Shown here in pieces: positions 1-6,357 of a stretch of 10,136 nucleotides of DNA; the stretch's first letter is position 1; every line of letters starts with the position of its first letter. Below the pieces are notes generated by a model. That model was given only the letters and a program-made list of their open reading frames with translations, made no database searches and was not told where the DNA came from. A program made the translations under genes and the position numbers. This DNA is from Desulfurococcales archaeon (GTDB lineage: Archaea; Thermoproteota; Thermoprotei_A; Sulfolobales; WANQ01), in assembly GCA_027043985.1 (NCBI GenBank), contig JALUDQ010000176.1, positions 1 to 10,136 on the forward strand, written 5' to 3'.

Positions 1-918
1 AACGCGATAATAGCATACGCCGTTATAACTATTGGCATATATCTGTTAAACTGGAGTAGCGGTAACGCACAATTACTCAATGCAACAACAATACTCGTAC
101 TATCAAATATTTCATGGACCCCAGTCACAGTTGATGTTTCACCAATCCTCCAAAACTATAGTCCCGGAGAATACGGGTTTATAGTTTTCGTAAACTACTA
201 TGTAAGAATATTCTCATTCTGGACCCCCGGTAGCGCGGACATATATGTACTCCTAGACGACATACACTTGAATGTATCATGTAACGAGTATACGTGGTGT
301 GGAAGTGTCTGGGGCATAAACGATCTTAGCGGAGCGTATATGCTTGGTCTTAGATTAGATTCTTATAGTTATAGTGGAAGTGTGGGTACGATTAATGTTT
401 ACGCTAGAAATGATGCTCTATCTACTTCCTCAATATATATCAGTGATGGGAGCATAGTAAACAATGAGACAGACTACATAGAATTCAATAACAGTGATAC
501 CTTACTCGATAATGGTACTATAGAGTTATGTACAGGTTTATCAAATAATACTACTGCAAAAATGAATATAACAATGATATATTATGCCCCTTTAACACAA
601 AGGGGTGTAGTAGTATATTATCCGTTGAATATAACCATTGTATCCTCAGATATAGCTCTCTCACCGCTAAAGTATAATTACACTGAAGCAAGTCCCATGT
701 ATATGAAAGGGGCTTCTATACCATTTAAAGGTAATGAGAGTACATCACTATTCACAAGGTACTTTTCAACAATGTTGAAGACAAGTAGACCTATACCCTT
801 AAGAGAACACCTCCTTAAGGTCAAGTTAAAGCCGCCAAAAATACCAGATCAAATTCTAAGAGAGATACAAGTATTAGAAGAGAAATACTCTTCAACAAAT
901 ACTACTAGTAAACCATAA
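1..918 (+). CDS. Surface-exposed, N-glycosylation-rich protein of unknown function (5' end outside window)
   Basis: The frame is open from the first base of the window to TAA at 916-918, giving 305 residues. The start lies upstream, so the TTG at 268 is not taken as the start. The first visible residues (about 3-16) form a hydrophobic stretch followed by NWSSGN, which fits the end of a signal peptide or membrane anchor, possibly a pilin-like N-terminal helix. The rest is rich in Ser, Thr, Asn and Tyr with beta-strand-like alternation, and carries about fourteen N-X-S/T sequons, as is common for archaeal S-layer, pilus or secreted proteins. Cysteines at 94, 100 and 177 could form a disulfide. 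The C-terminal 45 residues change to a charged Lys/Pro/Glu-rich tail (PIPLREHLLKVKLKPPKIPD). I recognise no family. An outer-surface location is inferred from composition only. It converges on thyX with a 19-base gap. Confidence 0.7.
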   Translation, partial: NAIIAYAVITIGIYLLNWSSGNAQLLNATTILVLSNISWTPVTVDVSPILQNYSPGEYGFIVFVNYYVRIFSFWTPGSADIYVLLDDIHLNVSCNEYTWCGSVWGINDLSGAYMLGLRLDSYSYSGSVGTINVYARNDALSTSSIYISDGSIVNNETDYIEFNNSDTLLDNGTIELCTGLSNNTTAKMNITMIYYAPLTQRGVVVYYPLNITIVSSDIALSPLKYNYTEASPMYMKGASIPFKGNESTSLFTRYFSTMLKTSRPIPLREHLLKVKLKPPKIPDQILREIQVLEEKYSSTNTTSKP

Positions 919-937
919 GATTCAATTACACATTAGG

Positions 938-1759
938 TTATTTGACTCCATATTTACTGCAGTATCCTTCAATTAGATCATTTATCTCTGGTATAATCTC
1001 TCTTACCTCTTCTACCATTTTTCTAACTACTTCTCTAATCTCCCACTGTGCCTTAGGACTTAGGCGAAGACATGCCATGTGGAGGAGTTCTCTAAGGTTT
1101 AATGTGGCTAGCAGCCTGGTCTTGATTGCTTGGGGTAGAATGAATCTTGCATCCTCATATTTTACTCCTTTTTCAACTAGCTCATAGTATCTTTTAATTG
1201 ATAACAATAAGTCTCTTGCAAAACACATACTATCTACTCTGCCAATATGCTCAGGTATTATGAAAGCCTCGTTAACGGCTTCCAATAATATCTGACAATA
1301 ATCTTCTCTTATACACTTGCACTCCGAGTCTATGGTCTCGGATAGGAATAAATCTATTATATCACTGGTTTTCTTCTCATGATACATCTTGTCAAAATCT
1401 TCTCTGCTCACTCCATTAACTATCCTTTTAATAGCCTTCTTCATATATGACTCACTATAACGTTGGCTCTCCTGAGTAAAACTTACAAGTCTATGCCTAA
1501 CTAGCTGGTGAGAACAGACTCTCGATACATCCTCTATTAGAAAAGTAAAGGTTACGTGCTCGAATATACTGGGAAACTCTACAGCTGATAACAAGATGCG
1601 TTCTATCTTTTCCTCCGGATACTCATCCGATAAATAATAGTCTATAGGGTTATCGTGTAATTTTCCTACACTTACCTTAAAGCCTATTAATGGTAGTCTT
1701 CTAGGATCCCTAGAACCAATTAATGGTTTATTATATGCTATTAACTTTACTTTAACCAA
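938..1759 (-). CDS. thyX: Flavin-dependent thymidylate synthase ThyX
   Basis: ThyX makes dTMP from dUMP using methylenetetrahydrofolate and FAD/NADPH, replacing ThyA. The diagnostic RHR-x7-S motif is at residues 88-98 (RHRLVSFTQES), followed by QRY. FEHVTFTF (66-73) precedes it, and the C-terminal half has the family pattern YEDARFILP (201-209), NLREL (221-225, whose Arg matches the dUMP-binding arginine) and AQWEIR (237-242). At 273 residues it is longer than bacterial ThyX of about 220. The excess sits between SQRY and the FIIPE motif (about 102-165), where bacterial enzymes have only a few residues, and includes cysteines 147, 149 and 155. The start is TTG at 1759; an in-frame TAA lies two codons upstream, and AAGGA directly abuts the TTG, too close for a normal ribosome site. 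It lies 41 bases behind the antiporter gene, with a T-rich tract (1781-1771 on this strand) between, so co-transcription is possible but not certain. Confidence 0.95.
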   Translation of the reverse strand: MVKVKLIAYNKPLIGSRDPRRLPLIGFKVSVGKLHDNPIDYYLSDEYPEEKIERILLSAVEFPSIFEHVTFTFLIEDVSRVCSHQLVRHRLVSFTQESQRYSESYMKKAIKRIVNGVSREDFDKMYHEKKTSDIIDLFLSETIDSECKCIREDYCQILLEAVNEAFIIPEHIGRVDSMCFARDLLLSIKRYYELVEKGVKYEDARFILPQAIKTRLLATLNLRELLHMACLRLSPKAQWEIREVVRKMVEEVREIIPEINDLIEGYCSKYGVK

Positions 1760-1800
1760 TCCTTATGCCCAAAAGAGAAAATTAGTTACTTGTAGGGGTT

Positions 1801-2979
1801 TTATTGAGTAGGGCTTTTTGTCTCCTCAAACTTGTATAGTAGCTTTATCATTGGTGGAACTATTATCGATGTTACTATTATTAATACTACTGTCGCGAAA
1901 TATATTGGTGTATCGACAACTCCATGGGTCATACCCATGGTCGCTGATATTAATGCTACTTCTGCTCTAGGCCACATACCAACACCCACTATTAGAGCCT
2001 TCCTCCACGGTAACCCTACTATTCGTGAACCCAGAGTATTGCCAAGAGTCTTGCCCAGTAATGCGAATCCAATGAACAAGGCATAGAGCCATACGTATTC
2101 TGGTTTCAATGCTGTCTCAACAGATATTCTAGCAGAACTCGCCACAAAGAAGAGTGTTGCTAAGAGATCTACTAGGATCTTTACTTTTTCTGAAACTACC
2201 TGGAATCTCCTACATCTTGCTAATGCTAGTCCAGCAGCATATGCTCCGACTATGGGTGAGAGCCCTATGAGCCCTGCTAATGCTGAAACAACTAGTCCCA
2301 GTATAATCGATAGTATTGGTATAGAGTTCTCTATTCTAAATTTCGAGAATATTTTGAAGAGGTTTTGGGAGAGTCTTCCTATTATTATTATTGATGCAAG
2401 CCAGAAGATGAAGGCAGATACTCCTATGAATAATATGCCCTTGATGTCTACTACTCCGTATACTACTACGCTTAGAGCTGCTACGAGAACTATTAGACCC
2501 TGAATATCGTCGAGAACCGCTACACCTAGAATAGTTAATCCTTCTCTGGTATCAAGTTTTCCTATATCTATTAGAGTCTTTACTGTTAGGCTTACACTAG
2601 TTGCAACGAGGATTGTTCCGAGAAATATGCTCTTATCCATTGAATAGCCGAGAATGAGGCCAACGATGAAGCCATTGATGAAAGCAAAGGAGACGTCTAG
2701 TATTGATACTACTATGAAGTTCTTGATACCGCTCATGAAGTGTCTGTAATCGGTTTCCAGGCCAGCATAGAATAGGAGTAGTACTACTCCTAGCCAGGAA
2801 ACATAATCTATAGCTCCTCCTTCTTCGGGAACAAATATTCCGAGGAGAGACTTACCTACTATAATGCCCGCTATTATATCTCCTATAACTGGGGGTAGGC
2901 CTATTCTTACAAATACTTCTTCTAATATTTTCGCTATAATCAACGCTATCGCTATCGCTATAAGGAACTCTGTAAACAC
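1801..2979 (-). CDS. CPA2-family cation/proton antiporter (Na+/H+ or K+/H+ exchanger, NapA/KefB type)
   Basis: This is a multi-pass membrane protein with about 12-13 hydrophobic segments. Hallmarks of the CPA2 monovalent cation:proton antiporters are present: a GLPPVIGDIIAGIIVG segment at the N-terminus, ATSVSLTVKTL followed by the paired aspartates of the ion site (AVLDDIQG, Asp157-Asp158), a lysine in a late helix (LLGKTLGN, Lys310) and GMWPRAEVALI near the end (Arg338, Glu340). Two aspartates suggest electrogenic exchange as in NapA/NhaA; the ion cannot be read from sequence. I place the start at GTG 2979 because GAGGT (2993-2989) lies nine bases upstream; a TTG at 3009 in the same frame would add ten polar residues and overlap the upstream gene by 23 bases. 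The CBS-domain gene ends only seven bases before this start, so the two are translationally coupled. No cytosolic TrkA-N or CBS domain is fused here, which makes the separate CBS protein a candidate regulator. Confidence 0.9.
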   Translation of the reverse strand: MFTEFLIAIAIALIIAKILEEVFVRIGLPPVIGDIIAGIIVGKSLLGIFVPEEGGAIDYVSWLGVVLLLFYAGLETDYRHFMSGIKNFIVVSILDVSFAFINGFIVGLILGYSMDKSIFLGTILVATSVSLTVKTLIDIGKLDTREGLTILGVAVLDDIQGLIVLVAALSVVVYGVVDIKGILFIGVSAFIFWLASIIIIGRLSQNLFKIFSKFRIENSIPILSIILGLVVSALAGLIGLSPIVGAYAAGLALARCRRFQVVSEKVKILVDLLATLFFVASSARISVETALKPEYVWLYALFIGFALLGKTLGNTLGSRIVGLPWRKALIVGVGMWPRAEVALISATMGMTHGVVDTPIYFATVVLIIVTSIIVPPMIKLLYKFEETKSPTQ

Positions 2980-2986
2980 TGCTCTA

Positions 2987-3496
2987 TTACCTCTTAACGA
3001 ATTTTTCAAATATTTTGCTTAGAATAACACGTGAGTTTAATACCGCGTAAAGTCTATCCTTTTCATCAATAACTATCACATACCTTGTTTTAAGCGAGTC
3101 CATTAAGTCTATAGCATCCTTTATTGTAGAATCATATCTTAGTATTGGATGATTCATTCTAGCTATTCTTCCTATAGGGATGTTAAGTAAGTCCCTTATG
3201 TCTTTAGCTTTCTTCCTTATAGGTGGTTTTAGTATAGAAAGAGACCATCTTCTGTGAGGAGATAATATTTCCAGTAATTCTAGATCCTCTATTATACCGA
3301 TAGGTTTTTGGTGTTTATCTACTACTACTATTACTTCAACACCTTTGTCTCCGTGGTCTATGCTTTTACTTAACACATTTACAATATTTTTGAAAGTAGT
3401 ATCTTCACCTACCACTACGTATCGTGGCAACTCATCTCTATATCTCGAAGCAAACTCACCGAGCCTCATCTCAAGGATCTCGGTGAAATCCTCCAT
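2987..3496 (-). CDS. Two-CBS-domain protein, probable regulator of the adjacent antiporter
   Basis: The 169-residue product has two CBS modules with little else: CBS1 at about residues 24-82 (LPRYVVVGEDTTF ... VEVIVVVDKHQKPIGIIED) and CBS2 at about 107-162 (IPIGRIARMNHPILRYDST ... RYVIVIDEKDRLYAVL). Such pairs fold into a Bateman module that usually binds an adenine nucleotide or SAM. I chose ATG 3496 because GGTGA (3508-3504) lies seven bases upstream. The frame also opens at ATG 3580, but the extra 28 residues are not CBS-like and their DNA carries TATA-like sequence. The gene is followed at once by the antiporter, whose ribosome site overlaps this stop codon, so the two form an operon. Control of transport by an energy or ligand signal is inferred from this linkage and from fused CBS domains on other transporters. 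It lacks any DNA-binding domain. Confidence 0.85.
   Translation of the reverse strand: MEDFTEILEMRLGEFASRYRDELPRYVVVGEDTTFKNIVNVLSKSIDHGDKGVEVIVVVDKHQKPIGIIEDLELLEILSPHRRWSLSILKPPIRKKAKDIRDLLNIPIGRIARMNHPILRYDSTIKDAIDLMDSLKTRYVIVIDEKDRLYAVLNSRVILSKIFEKFVKR
2989..2993 (-). promoter_or_regulatory. Ribosome binding site GAGGT deciding the antiporter start
   Basis: GAGGT lies nine bases before GTG 2979 and its last base is the last base of the CBS-gene TAA stop (2989-2987). This arrangement suggests termination-reinitiation coupling between the two genes. Confidence 0.6.
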
Positions 3497-3503
3497 ATTC
3501 TTG

Positions 3504-3508
3504 TCACC
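3504..3508 (-). promoter_or_regulatory. Ribosome binding site GGTGA deciding the CBS-protein start
   Basis: GGTGA matches the complement of the conserved archaeal 16S 3' end and sits seven bases before ATG 3496. No comparable site precedes ATG 3580. Confidence 0.6.
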
Positions 3509-3550
3509 ATAGTAACCTTTACTCCAGTAATGCCGGTAGATTTTTGGATT

Positions 3551-3577
3551 AAAGATATTTATTGCTTTATTATATAA
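3551..3577 (-). promoter_or_regulatory. Probable TATA region of the CBS-antiporter(-thyX) operon
   Basis: On the minus strand the segment contains TTATATAATAAA (3577-3566) and AATAAATATCTTT (3563-3551). Either could be an archaeal box A; the first would put transcription start near 3547 with a leader of about 50 bases, the second near 3531 with about 35 bases. Both fit the ribosome site at 3508-3504 and support the ATG at 3496 as start. Confidence 0.45.
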
Positions 3578-3648
3578 CATTCATCGCCTACTATTATTTA
3601 TCAAACATTTAATGATTTAATTTGATGCTGATTTTGTAGAGGAGTTTT

Positions 3649-3696
3649 TAGCCCAGACTACGAGTGGTGTCTAGTCTCGCGGCTACACTAGGGTTA
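3649..3696. other. Intergenic inverted repeats, possible small structured RNA or control element
   Basis: In the gap between the divergent CBS and JAMM-like genes, TAGCCC (3649-3654) can pair with GGGTTA (3691-3696, one G-U), and inside it AGACTA (3655-3660) is the exact reverse complement of TAGTCT (3672-3677). CGAG (3661-3664) and CTCG (3676-3679) offer a competing stem. The stretch is richer in G+C than its flanks. It has no box C/D motifs and does not fold as a tRNA. Function unknown. Confidence 0.3.
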
Positions 3697-3709
3697 ATAA
3701 TCTATTATT
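3696..3709 (+). promoter_or_regulatory. Possible TATA-like element of the JAMM-like gene
   Basis: AATAAT-CT-ATTATT is a perfect AT-only inverted repeat centred about 28 bases before TTG 3731, the distance expected for an archaeal box A of a gene with little or no leader. It is not a close match to the usual TTTATA core. Confidence 0.3.
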
Positions 3710-3730
3710 TGACTAGTGGGGATGGAATAG

Positions 3731-4348
3731 TTGACACCTAGTATAGAGTTAATGGCTGACGCCATACTTGATACCGTTGCCCGTAGATCTCCTATAGTGT
3801 TTGAGAGCAGTGTAGTTGAGAAGATATTATATGATAGTGGAGATATAGAGCCCCTAGTCGACGCAGCTATTTTGAATACTAAGTCATTGTTAGAGTATGC
3901 CTACTTGATCGGAGATAATAGTCTAGTATATGTTTCATCTAATCTTATGGGTATTAGAGGAGATAAAATATACTTGTCATATAAGAGTTGCCGTACGTGT
4001 AGGGGATTATTTCATACCCATCCCATACCGTTGCCTATACCTACTCCAAGTGATGCACTAAACGCGGGGACACGTAATAGTATGATAGAGTGCATTGGCT
4101 CGTTGATAAATTATGAACCAGTTATTGTCTGCATGAAGCCTAGAGAGAAATGGAAGAATATCGCATATATGCTTGAAGAGTTCTCTCACGTAATAGAAGA
4201 ATATACTACCATGTACGCTCCAGTAGTAATAAACGATCACATAGCTATGGCTCCCTATCCCAAGCCTTCCAATGCTTGGAGAATTATCAGCGAGTTCGAA
4301 TATTATTTTAAGAATCAAATGCTCATACAAGTCAACATATTCGAATAA
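3731..4348 (+). CDS. Divergent JAMM/MPN-domain protein, putative zinc metalloprotease
   Basis: The key signal is HTH (95-97) followed by ten residues and Asp108: the run HTHPIPLPIPTPSD has exactly the H-x-H-x7-[ST]-x2-D spacing of the JAMM metal site, with Thr105 in place of the usual Ser. Family enzymes cut isopeptide or C-terminal tails of ubiquitin-like modifiers (desampylases, Rpn11) or act in other ways (RadC relatives). The catalytic Glu that normally precedes the motif may be Glu25 (PIVFESS), which I cannot confirm. CRTC (87-90) directly before the motif could bind metal or form a disulfide. After the motif, CIGSLINYEPVIVCMKP resembles the MPN strand-helix pattern. Length, 205 residues, exceeds the minimal domain of about 130. 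The start is TTG 3731, preceded by a stop codon and by GGGGATGG; ATG 3752 is the alternative. It is a single-gene unit, convergent with the BtpA-family gene. No ubiquitin-like partner is visible nearby. Confidence 0.6.
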   Translation: MTPSIELMADAILDTVARRSPIVFESSVVEKILYDSGDIEPLVDAAILNTKSLLEYAYLIGDNSLVYVSSNLMGIRGDKIYLSYKSCRTCRGLFHTHPIPLPIPTPSDALNAGTRNSMIECIGSLINYEPVIVCMKPREKWKNIAYMLEEFSHVIEEYTTMYAPVVINDHIAMAPYPKPSNAWRIISEFEYYFKNQMLIQVNIFE

Positions 4349-4364
4349 ATAGAGTATGTGATAA

Positions 4365-4429
4365 GAGTCCCGACGCGCAAGCCCCTTTCATCCCTCCCCG
4401 GGACGCGGGGGCGTTGGGGGCCGAGACTC
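4365..4429 (-). ncRNA. GC-rich structured RNA candidate (unknown class)
   Basis: These 65 bases are 74% G+C (48 of 65) in otherwise AT-rich DNA, and sit in the gap between two convergent genes. In hyperthermophiles such islands are typically stable RNAs. On the minus strand 4429-4420 pairs with 4374-4365 over ten continuous base pairs, two of them G-U; on the plus strand the same two positions become A-C mismatches, which favours minus-strand transcription. Inside, 4416-4419 pairs with 4382-4385, and 4396-4400 with 4406-4410 around a 5-base loop. It does not fold as a tRNA and has no C or D boxes. The length suits a single H/ACA unit and an ACA occurs at 4359-4357, but I see no proper two-sided guide pocket or kink-turn. 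It starts about 25 bases behind the BtpA-family stop codon, so it could be a 3' UTR product or a terminator. Confidence 0.45.
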
Positions 4430-4454
4430 CCTTGTTATATCTCTTTACTCGGAT

Positions 4455-5267
4455 TTATATACCCTCCTTTCTTCTAAGAAAGTTAACCTTCTCCATTAAC
4501 TCTTTGACCCTTGCTAATACAACTGGGTTCTCAGGTCGTCCTCCCTCCTTGAAATAAGATCCAACAATGAATCCGTCTGCTATTTTCCAGTAGAGTTTTA
4601 TATTATCTGGTGTTGTACCGCTCCCTACTAGAACGGGTAAGCCAGCCTCTTTGACTAGTAGTATATCCTTTGGGTGAACGCTTTTCCCCGTACGTGGCCC
4701 CGTGACTATTAATGCGTCTGCTAGACCTCTTTCCGCTGCTTCTACTGCTTCTTCAGTAATCGTTAGACCGGGTATATTTACAGCATGTTTTACATGTACA
4801 TCTGCTAATACTTGTATATCGGCATTCAACTTACTCTTCATAGCAGCGATTTCATGGGCTACCGGCTCTATTGTACCGGATGGTGTATATACTGGGTATA
4901 CGAGGACATTTACTCTGATGAATGATGCTTTTGCAGCGTATGCTACTGCTAATGCTTCTGGTCCGGAGTTTCTGAGTATATTTACTCCGATTATTGCTCC
5001 GGTTTCCTTTTTTACTTCTCTAACAACTGCTGTCATAGCGGCTATTGTTTCGGGTTCTCTTACTCTTGGTTTAAAGGGTTTATCGTTGAAGTTTTCTACT
5101 ATTATTGCGTCAACTCCTCCTTCAACTAGTGTCATTGCATCACTGACAGCTCTATCAATTATCTCGTCTATACTGGTCTCCCAGCCTCTATAGAGAGGAG
5201 AGCCAGGTAGGGGGGGAAGGTGGACTACACCTATTACTGGCTTTATCATGAAGTTTAGTTTATCCAA
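4455..5267 (-). CDS. BtpA/SgcQ-family TIM-barrel protein
   Basis: The 270-residue product matches the BtpA family from end to end: the N-terminal IGVVHLPPLPGSPLY (12-26), DRAVSDAMTLVEGGVDAIIVENF (38-60), REPETIAAMTAVVREV (70-85), IGVNILRNSGPEALA (93-107), FIRVNV (116-121), LADVHVKHA (154-162), IVTGPRTG (187-194) and PVLVGSGTTPDN (211-222). The fold is a (beta/alpha)8 barrel. BtpA in cyanobacteria affects photosystem I accumulation, which cannot apply here; the archaeal members have no established reaction. The phosphate-binding-like GSGTTPDN loop suggests a phosphorylated or nucleotide-like substrate, which is inference. The start is TTG 5267 behind AGGGGTT, with six bases between; ATG 5249 is possible but lacks a ribosome site. 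The gene stands alone and diverges from moxR. Confidence 0.88.
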   Translation of the reverse strand: MDKLNFMIKPVIGVVHLPPLPGSPLYRGWETSIDEIIDRAVSDAMTLVEGGVDAIIVENFNDKPFKPRVREPETIAAMTAVVREVKKETGAIIGVNILRNSGPEALAVAYAAKASFIRVNVLVYPVYTPSGTIEPVAHEIAAMKSKLNADIQVLADVHVKHAVNIPGLTITEEAVEAAERGLADALIVTGPRTGKSVHPKDILLVKEAGLPVLVGSGTTPDNIKLYWKIADGFIVGSYFKEGGRPENPVVLARVKELMEKVNFLRRKEGI

Positions 5268-5317
5268 ACCATTAACCCCTTATTACACTTGATAGCTAGA
5301 ATATAGTGTTTAGCAGA

Positions 5318-5327
5318 GTTTTATAAG
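5318..5327. promoter_or_regulatory. TATA element in the BtpA-moxR divergent gap, possibly used in both directions
   Basis: Plus-strand TTTATAAG around 5320-5327 lies about 50 bases before moxR, giving a start site near 5349 and a leader of about 23 bases with the GGTG site. Read on the minus strand the same segment is TTATAAAAC, suitable for the BtpA-family gene with a leader of about 30 bases. ACTATATTC nearer to that gene is an alternative for it. Confidence 0.45.
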
Positions 5328-5360
5328 AGTGTAGTGCGATGGGCTTATAGTAGTATTGCT

Positions 5361-5364
5361 GGTG
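5361..5364 (+). promoter_or_regulatory. Ribosome binding site GGTG of moxR
   Basis: GGTG sits seven bases before TTG 5372 and supports that non-ATG start. Confidence 0.55.
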
Positions 5365-5371
5365 TCAGTTA

Positions 5372-6310
5372 TTGGAGCCTTTCAAGGTTAGGAATATAGC
5401 TGAGAGAGTAGTAGAGGAGGTTTCAAGAATAGTTGTTGGGAGAAGAGAAGAGATCTTGCTCTTGCTCACTAGTTTAGTGGCTGAAGGACATGTTTTAATT
5501 GAGGGCGTGCCAGGTGTTGCAAAAACATTACTCTCTAAAGCCTTCGCTTATGTCCTCGGCTTGGATTTTAGTAGAGTGCAATTTACACCAGATCTACTAC
5601 CAAATGATATTATAGGGACATATATTTATGATCAGAAGAAGAATGAATTTATCCTTAGAAGGGGCCCCATTTTTACTAATGTTTTGTTGGTTGATGAGAT
5701 TAATCGTGCAAGTCCGAAAACCCAGAGCGCACTACTAGAAGCAATGCAGGAGAAACAAGTAACTATTGAAGGCAATACATTACAGCTACCTCAACCCTTT
5801 ATGGTTATAGCCACGTTGAATCCCGTTGAAACTGAGGGTGTTTTCCCTTTACCCGAAGCACAGCTTGATAGGTTTATGATGAGGATTTTCTTAGATTATC
5901 CTTCACCTTTTGAGGAGAAAGAGATATTGTTGAAACAGAAGACTATAAACGAGTTTAAGATAAAGCCGGTTATCTCTCGCAATGAGGTATTAGAGATTAT
6001 GAGGAACGTCTGGGATGTTAGAGTAAGTGAGGAGGTCTTATCTTATATTATTGATATAGTTAATGCAACGAGAAGGCATGAGAGGGTTAGACTCGGTGTT
6101 AGTCCGAGGGGATCTGTACACTTATACATGGCTTCTAAAGCCTATGCGCTCCTTAATGGAAGAGACTATGTGTTGCCCGATGATGTGAAGAAGCTTGTAG
6201 TCCCAGTGCTAGCTCATCGAATAATACTTAAACCGGAGGCAATGTATGAAGGAGTTGATAAAAGGGATGTAATAAAGGAGGTACTTAAGGTTACAGCGCT
6301 AAAAGCTTAA
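5372..6310 (+). CDS. MoxR-family AAA+ ATPase
   Basis: This is a complete MoxR ATPase of 312 residues, the usual family length. Walker A is GVPGVAKT (45-52), Walker B LLVDEI (105-110) followed by NRASPKTQSALLEAMQE, sensor 1 lies in VIATLNPVE (145-153) with Asn150, the conserved LPEAQLDRF is at 160-168, and the sensor 2 arginine is in GVSPRGS (242-248). MoxR proteins form rings that act as chaperone-like remodelers, loading metal cofactors or maturing complexes together with a von Willebrand A or DUF58 partner normally encoded next to them. No such partner follows here: the next gene on this strand is dtdA, 190 bases away. So its client is not shown by context. The start is TTG 5372 with GGTG seven bases upstream. 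Confidence 0.93.
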   Translation: MEPFKVRNIAERVVEEVSRIVVGRREEILLLLTSLVAEGHVLIEGVPGVAKTLLSKAFAYVLGLDFSRVQFTPDLLPNDIIGTYIYDQKKNEFILRRGPIFTNVLLVDEINRASPKTQSALLEAMQEKQVTIEGNTLQLPQPFMVIATLNPVETEGVFPLPEAQLDRFMMRIFLDYPSPFEEKEILLKQKTINEFKIKPVISRNEVLEIMRNVWDVRVSEEVLSYIIDIVNATRRHERVRLGVSPRGSVHLYMASKAYALLNGRDYVLPDDVKKLVVPVLAHRIILKPEAMYEGVDKRDVIKEVLKVTALKA

Positions 6311-6357
6311 AGCCTAAACGAGCATGCTGGGCAGATTTTTCATTTGGACCTTGTTTC

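Noticed and set aside
942..1187. Plus-strand open frame antisense to thyX
   Set aside because: Ser/Thr-rich translation without recognisable pattern, lying wholly inside a conserved gene; the same applies to frames at 1832-2086 and 2252-2503 opposite the antiporter, 4702-5193 opposite the BtpA-family gene, and 7625-7822 and 7975-8169 opposite the ribbon-helix-helix gene.
2980..3009. TTG 3009 as start of the antiporter
   Set aside because: It would overlap the CBS gene by 23 bases and has no ribosome site, while GTG 2979 has GAGGT at nine bases.
3497..3580. N-terminal extension of the CBS protein from ATG 3580
   Set aside because: The DNA holds TATA-like elements and a GGTGA site before ATG 3496, and the 28 extra residues do not look like part of the family.
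4058..4330. Minus-strand 90-codon frame opposite the JAMM-like gene
   Set aside because: No ribosome site or family pattern; the opposite strand carries the HxH...D motif.
4357..4429. H/ACA guide RNA interpretation of the GC-rich island
   Set aside because: Size and a downstream ACA fit, but the internal loop is one-sided and the ACA lies too far from the inner helix for a standard pocket; kept only as an unclassified RNA.
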